The notes beneath the pieces were generated by a model that was not told where the DNA came from, did no database searches, and was given only the letters and a program-made list of their open reading frames with translations. Of a stretch of 64,000 bases of DNA, positions 58,450 through 64,000 are shown one piece after another. The stretch lies in the NCBI GenBank assembly GCA_950295325.1, contig OX485807.1, positions 47,896,440-47,960,439 on the forward strand, written 5' to 3'. The DNA is from Polytrichum commune (lineage: Eukaryota > Streptophyta > Polytrichopsida > Polytrichales > Polytrichaceae). Position numbers and translations under genes: made by a program. Every line of letters begins with the position of its first letter. Position 1 is the stretch's first letter.

Positions 58450-60269
58450 TGTGGCAGTCATGTAGATCGAAACATGATAAGTTACTTGACAGAGATGGCA
58501 TCCAAGTCACTCACTGACTGTGACCTCCAATGTGTTCTCTAGTATTTCTAAGGTAGATGGCTCTTGGATGTTTACTTTGTGCGATCAGCCCACTTCTCCT
58601 AGGATATGAAACATGTGATTAGTACTTACGAGATGGTTAGCAAATCCAAATCAAGGCCATAGTTATTTTCCTTATTATTCTTGGAGTTCAAATTCATAAT
58701 ATCTTATTCATTATTGAAGAGAAGAGTTATGTGTTCACGAAATGGTCATATAGGTTTCTCCAATTGAATTTAGAATAGACTATTGAGTTTAGAATAGTTT
58801 ATCATATTTGGAACACGTAGTCCAATCTCTTTTTAAACACAAGTTTTTTTGGTATTCGTTCTTGGACGCACATTTGGCCACATACCGCCGAAATATAGGT
58901 ATTTGATCAAGAAAAGTAATCGAATAAGAGTTCTCTACCTTAACTCGTTGCCATGGCCACTCTCTCAAATATTTATTAGTGAATTACTGGCCATGTATAC
59001 ATCCTTTTCTTTAAACAAACTAAGGTGCTTATGAAAACAAAATGAGCATAGTTTTTTTGGAATATTTTATGGACTGCAATGGCTTGTGGACTCCTTGGTG
59101 CAAAAACGCCTCTACATCCACTAGTAATCTATATTTAATAGATTCAACCAATTAGAAACCTTTGGCCCCATTATTAATATTGTGTTTTATTTTCTTATAT
59201 TACAGTTTGGTGAGGGAAGCACTGAAATTATTAATCTGAATTCAAAACGCCTACGGTGGTTCAAAAGTATTATCATCTTTGAAGATCAGGGTCATGTAAA
59301 GAGAACCCAAAACAAACAAATCACAAGTATTCTTTTCATATAGGATATTATTGTGAACCGCTTTGCTGTGTCTTTTTCGGACTTGCTGACATGTAGCATT
59401 TTGATATTTAATGTCCTAGTTAGCGGTCCATAATTACGATAACTGAAAGTGTTAACCTTGTTTAAGCTCAGACACAAATGGTACCAATGGATTCCTCGAA
59501 ATGTAGTTATATCCTAGTCCTCTAGGGCACATAATTCATCTTTCACAAAGTTCCATCTCAATGGTGCATATAAATAGATTCATCTTATACGCACCAAGGC
59601 ACAAACCTGGAATTTTTCAAGCTGCAGTTCATGGCACTTTCGTTGAAACACCTCATTACCAAAGAATCTTTGCAAACAAGAATGGAACATGTGGAATCAT
59701 ATATAATACCTCTTCAGTTTCGGCACAGGAAGGTGCCACATGTCAACACAAAATGGCTGGTTAAATTCTACGAAAAAGTTGGTGTGGCATAAACATAAGT
59801 AAATTGAATTTCAGCAAGCAAAGTGCCGAAATTTTTGTGGAATCATGGGTAAGCAGGGAGCAGATTGTGTGAAGATACCGAGGAATGTACATTGCAAATT
59901 AGTAAGGCCTCAAAAATACAGCGAGAGTGAGGTAATGTATCTTCTGTTTGCTCTGCAAAGTGGGACAAGAATTGCTAAAGGCTTGAGTTCCTAGGTGCAC
60001 TCTGCATGGGATGGTGTTACAAGACCCAGTGGCTCATACTGTACTCTTCTGATGAGATCTACATGAATGTAATCTACATGGGGCTGTCTCTTCGCCCCCA
60101 AAAAAATGTCAAGAGTGAGAAAATTAGAGTGCAGTGATCTCATTGAGGTAGAAGCTGATGATAGCTTATATAAAGGCTGATATGAATGCAGGTCATATCC
60201 TCGATAGTAGTTATATACTACTCTAATTACGATATCGAATCATCCGATTGGACCTTCATCGAAGATAGT
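58450..60269. other. Mostly no gene seen; one exon-like stretch
   Basis: At 59206, after an acceptor-like TATATTACAG, a frame reads FGEGSTEIINLNSKRL and stays open to 59343; it looks exon-like but is isolated. A 67-codon frame at 59561 is unsupported. The part next to 60269 probably holds the 3' untranslated region of the GDSL gene. Confidence 0.4.
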
Positions 60270-63200
60270 CTACAAGCTGACCAAGGTTTTCAAGTTGATA
60301 GGGTACGTGACTGTTGATTTGCCATTCCAGACCTCGTTGAAGAGGACTTTCACTGTGTGCTCAGTGGGGTGAAGAGTGTCCCAAAACAAATACTTGGATG
60401 GTTTTGAGCAAACAGAAGCGTGAACCTCTGGCAGACTCGAAGGCACAGGCTTTCCACACTGAAGTTGCGCGTTTAGGAAACCCGCACCACAACATGCAGC
60501 CGTCACGTTTGACACACCTGCAAAGCAATGAAACACACAACCATCCTTCATTAAAATAGCATATGAGCCCCACTTTTTCCCTTTTTCTTCCTCAAGCTAT
60601 TAGCAATCCCAACATGAGATGGGATTTTTCTTTAAAATGGGAGCACCGGTAGTGGAGATTTTCTTTTCTTTTCTTCCAATTGGTCATTGGTATATTGAAC
60701 CATAGTGTGAACCACAGGGAGGAAACTTCAACCAAAATGCAGATAGTTGCTTGTAGCTACACTAATCAGTGGCCCACACTATTCATCATTGATTCAAACT
60801 AGCTGTCTTGTAAATCAGTGGGTGGTAACTAGAGAGGGTGTCATATAACATTTGGTGCTACATGACAAGTCATGAAGATCATTTACATTAACATGGCATG
60901 TCACTTATGATGTCACACTAAATGAGATGCTTAGTGTAGAAAAAACAACTTCTAAATAGATTAGTCACTACAACATTGAGACACTTGGGAAATAGAAGAT
61001 GGTTGTCTGCACACATACAAGAAAACGACCTTCTTCAAAGAGGACTTTTACTTTGCATTGGTACAATCGCAAGTTTGCATAAGGGTCAAAACGGAGGGTC
61101 GAAACCTTGAATGTAAAAGGAATTCTCTTAAAATCTCATTTTGGCAATGTGTTTGGACTCTTTACGACATTGGGTTACTTTATGGCTAACTCTAATGTCA
61201 TTGTGTTGTTTTTAAAGTTGTCGTGAAGAGCTTACCAAATTCAACTCCGTCTGCCATTATAGCAATAAGAGGGTCGTAAGTGTTAACAAATACAATGTGG
61301 AAGTCTGGAAGCGCGACTAACAACGCACCCACCAGTTGCTTCACACCGGCATTGAAGCCTAGAGCCAGCTGGTTACCTACAACTAGGCATTCTCCCTGTT
61401 GGGTTGGGTTTTCTGCCCTGGCTAGAGGTGAACACCCCAATGGCCCAATGCCAAATACGACGGCCTTCCTTGCTCCCAATTGATACAATTCCTGTAATCA
61501 TAAATTATAAACATGGCAATTCAAATCCAAAGCTTGTGAGTCCACACGCATGCAACTGCAACAACGCATTTCAGCATACTGTTGTACATTGCCATTGAGT
61601 CTATCTCAATCTAGTTAGGTGTGGGTTAGGTGACTCCCAACTGAATTATTCACCACAACGCTTACATATGGTGTAAGCATTTTTTCGCCTTTTAATGCTA
61701 AGTGAGGAGATCGAGGTAAGTGAAGTAAAACTCACAATTAGGGCATTCTTGTATGCTTCAACCACCAAAGTGATGTAAGCAGTTGCATTGATCTCCTTCT
61801 GCCGTTCCGGACTCGAGAGGTAGCCACTTCCAAAATCATTTGAGCCAGTGGCCATAAGAAAGATGGATTTGGAGATAAGTTCCTGTGCGGCATCTGCACC
61901 AAGTTGCTTGTACAAAAGAGCTCTTGCAGTGCTGCATTGTTGCAGTTGGAGGCTCATTGTCACGACCTGCAGTTAAGATCATCAGCAAAAGATTTCAACG
62001 CCACATACGAAGTCACTTTAGGAAATGCAACCAAAAAGTTCTAATTGTGAAGCCATCACTCAGTATTCGTACTTGAAGTTCGTTGATATTTGTTTAAGAT
62101 ACTCAAGCCTACTGGGCCCATACTAGGCCATGGCATGCCCACCAATTAGATCTAATCCATGCATGGCACCACATGTTGGGTATGGTCCCATTGCATAGAT
62201 GGAAACTCTGCATGATCACAAATTCTTGGCCTACTGGTGCATGTGATTGTTCCTTGACAAATTCGACAAAGGATGGGGTGCTCGTACACTCATTTGCCAA
62301 AGAGCGGGTGACAAGGTTACACGGTCCCCATATTCCTCACTCAATGAAGGAGTGGCCTTGAGGCGACTGTAATATGCTACAAGTTGTAGTTAATTAGCTC
62401 TTAAGCTCATAACCTAATTGATTGTCCCTCCAGCCATTTTGCAAGGGAGTCGTTGGCTCTTGCCATTGCAACCAGTGGCCTTTGGTTCGTGGTTTCTTCA
62501 TGTTACTTGGATAAAACTATATTCCCATTTTGTATATGTGTACATATGCCTCACATTGTTGTGTGGATCTTTTCCAAGCCTCTCTCCTAAGCCTGGCTTG
62601 GGGTGAATAAATTATCTGGTGAGATGTATATTTCTGCTTTATCGATGGAAATCAGCATTTGATATCACCCCAAAAGAACGTTTTTAAATAGTAAATTACT
62701 CTTTTTGGGGGGAAAAAACTTCAAAGAAACTACTCACTGCAAATTAAGTTTTTTTTCCATAAGTCATTGATACCATGTACCCCAATTGACTGTCGTTACC
62801 ATTATCTGATGCATTCGGTGAAGAGGTTTGATCACTTACAGTTCCAGAATTGGTTGTGTTGAGAAGGCCACTCCCAGCAGACGCGAAGTTGATTCCCCTG
62901 GTGAAGGACGCATTAGGTTGCAGAAATGGTGGTGCAAATGGGAGTTTCAATGCTTGAGCTGCACAAAAAATTCATCACGAAGTTTGGTCAGACTTAGCCT
63001 GGACTCACCCTTTTTTCTTTCAACGAAACTGCGGCGGCCATGTCAATTCCATGGCATCCAATGACCTCAACCTTCCATAATGACACCCACTCATCGCCCT
63101 CTTCAATCAGCTGCGATCGCAACCGAACTAGACTCAGAGGATTGAATATATGTTAGGGCTCCTTACAGTAGAGCTCGAGTGAAGAGCTCCAGCTTGCAGT

Positions 63201-63957
63201 TTTTAGGAGTTTGATACTTGGAGTTGACAAGCTTTCATCCAAAGCCCAAACTATTGAGACCCTGACCGAGCTTCACCAAGCTTCAAGAAAGTGTAAAGTG
63301 GTGATGCTCAAATTGAGATACCAAGGGATGAATGACATTACACAAAGGAGCACTCATGGCTAGCCAAAGTATGGTTGAAAATCCAATGGCTTGGGGTCCA
63401 CAAAACATGAGCTCGAGCTCTCAACAATTCTTGAACTACCTCGTAAAGGTAGCTAACGAATAGGATTTTGACCGAGAGCTTGTCGTAATGATACTCCATG
63501 GGATCCATCAACCTGGCATCTAAACGTTGGAAGGCTGGTAAAAAATTCAAGTTCTCAAGTCGAGAGCTCATGTGTAAAGTGGATTTGAGTGAACAAGCAT
63601 GCGTTTGAGGCTTCTAGCCAATGAGAAGGCTCCATTTGAAAGCTCTCAACTCGAGCTCTAGTATGAAGGGGGCCTGAGTATGAAGGGCCAAGGCATCTTA
63701 CCAACGAAGTCCCCCATGTTGCGCCCATCGCTGAACCGTCCCGTGGGTTTGTGGAAGAAAGTCTCCCCATACGGTGGGAAGTTAGCCTTCGCAGTTGCAT
63801 TCGGGAAGAAGTTGTTGGTGCCCACGTCTAGTAAAGAGTCTCCAAACACAAAGTACCCAGGCACCTTATGTTCCCTGTAAGCACGTCCCTCGACAAAAAG
63901 AGCTGGACCTAGCAAACAAAGTGCCAGAGCTAGCCCAGAGACCAACCTAAAATCCAT
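60270..63957 (-). CDS. GDSL esterase/lipase (SGNH hydrolase), secreted
   Basis: Five minus-strand exons: 63957-63702, 62958-62840, 61966-61736, 61491-61236 and 60517-60270, all with GT-AG junctions and matching phase; product 369 aa, the usual size for the plant family. The start is the ATG at 63957; an upstream GTG frame is ignored. Residues 1-25 form a signal peptide (VSGLALALCLLGPALFVEG), so secretion to the apoplast is expected. Block I is FGDSLLDVGTNN with nucleophile Ser41; block II is NFASAGSG with Gly114; block III is ATGSNDF with Asn168; block V is DTLHP with Asp334 and His337, completing the Ser-Asp-His triad. ACCG and YLFWD near the C-terminus are typical. Members hydrolyse ester or lipid substrates, including cutin and wax precursors; the substrate here is unknown. 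Introns are 743, 873, 244 and 718 bp, the first carrying a MITE. No damage is seen. Confidence 0.95.
63156..63674. mobile_element. Harbinger-type MITE in intron 1 of the GDSL gene
   Basis: Left end GGGCTCCTTACAGTAGAGCTCGAG pairs with the complement of the right end (CTCGAGCTCTAGTATGAAGG...GGCC) over about 35 bp with several mismatches. TTA precedes it (63153-63155) and TGA follows (63675-63677), one change from a TTA-type duplication. It ends only about 28 bp from the exon 1 donor. Confidence 0.65.
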
Positions 63958-64000
63958 GTCCACCACCTGATGATGCTCACCAACACTCCTGAATCCTCCA

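Overview
This is land-plant nuclear DNA. Three gene models are split by GT-AG introns: a plant-type protein kinase, a TOPLESS-like WD40 protein and a GDSL esterase/lipase. The rest is AT-rich and dominated by plant transposable elements: Ty1/copia, PIF/Harbinger-type MITEs with TAA/TTA target duplications, CACTA-type and MULE-like elements, a tRNA-derived SINE and solo LTRs. The kinase type (helical N-terminus plus a TKL/Raf-like domain) and the repeat-dense intergenic space fit a seed-free plant (bryophyte, lycophyte or fern), but this is an inference and not proven by the sequence.

Layout: 1-2.3 kb holds an 81-bp minisatellite and a broken trihelix/Myb-like gene beside a Harbinger-type terminus. 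4.6-10.0 kb is copy A of a ~5.3-kb block that recurs in direct orientation as copy B at 45.8-51.6 kb. Differences between the copies give clean empty sites for a MULE-like insertion (only in A) and a Harbinger-like insertion (only in B). 11.7-16.3 kb has unrecognised, partly AT-hook-coding fragments split by a 1.6-kb solo LTR carrying a 45-bp tandem array. 17.8-20.3 kb is a nest of MITEs with interleaved inverted repeats and a 67-bp-arm hairpin.

20.9-22.8 kb is an intact two-exon kinase gene (590 aa). 24.3-31.3 kb is a ten-exon gene whose predicted 462-aa product matches only the C-terminal WD40 propeller of TOPLESS/TPR co-repressors. 38.2-44.9 kb is a dead Ty1/copia element broken by stops, frameshifts and four later insertions: a solo LTR in gag, a 978-bp insert in integrase, a TIR element with an 8-bp duplication in reverse transcriptase, and a SINE with an 11-bp duplication further along. 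51.6-57 kb is very AT-rich with a few exon-like fragments. 57.1-58.5 kb has a CACTA-type MITE and a ~200-bp inverted repeat around a copy of a gene fragment also present at 31.4 kb. 60.3-63.96 kb is a complete five-exon GDSL esterase/lipase on the minus strand, with a MITE in its first intron.

The three genes show no functional linkage; the window reads as isolated genes in a transposon-rich landscape. I found no CRISPR, operon or defence-type system, and none is expected here. The features most worth follow-up are the propeller-only TOPLESS-like gene, the layered insertions with exact target duplications, and the large hairpins.
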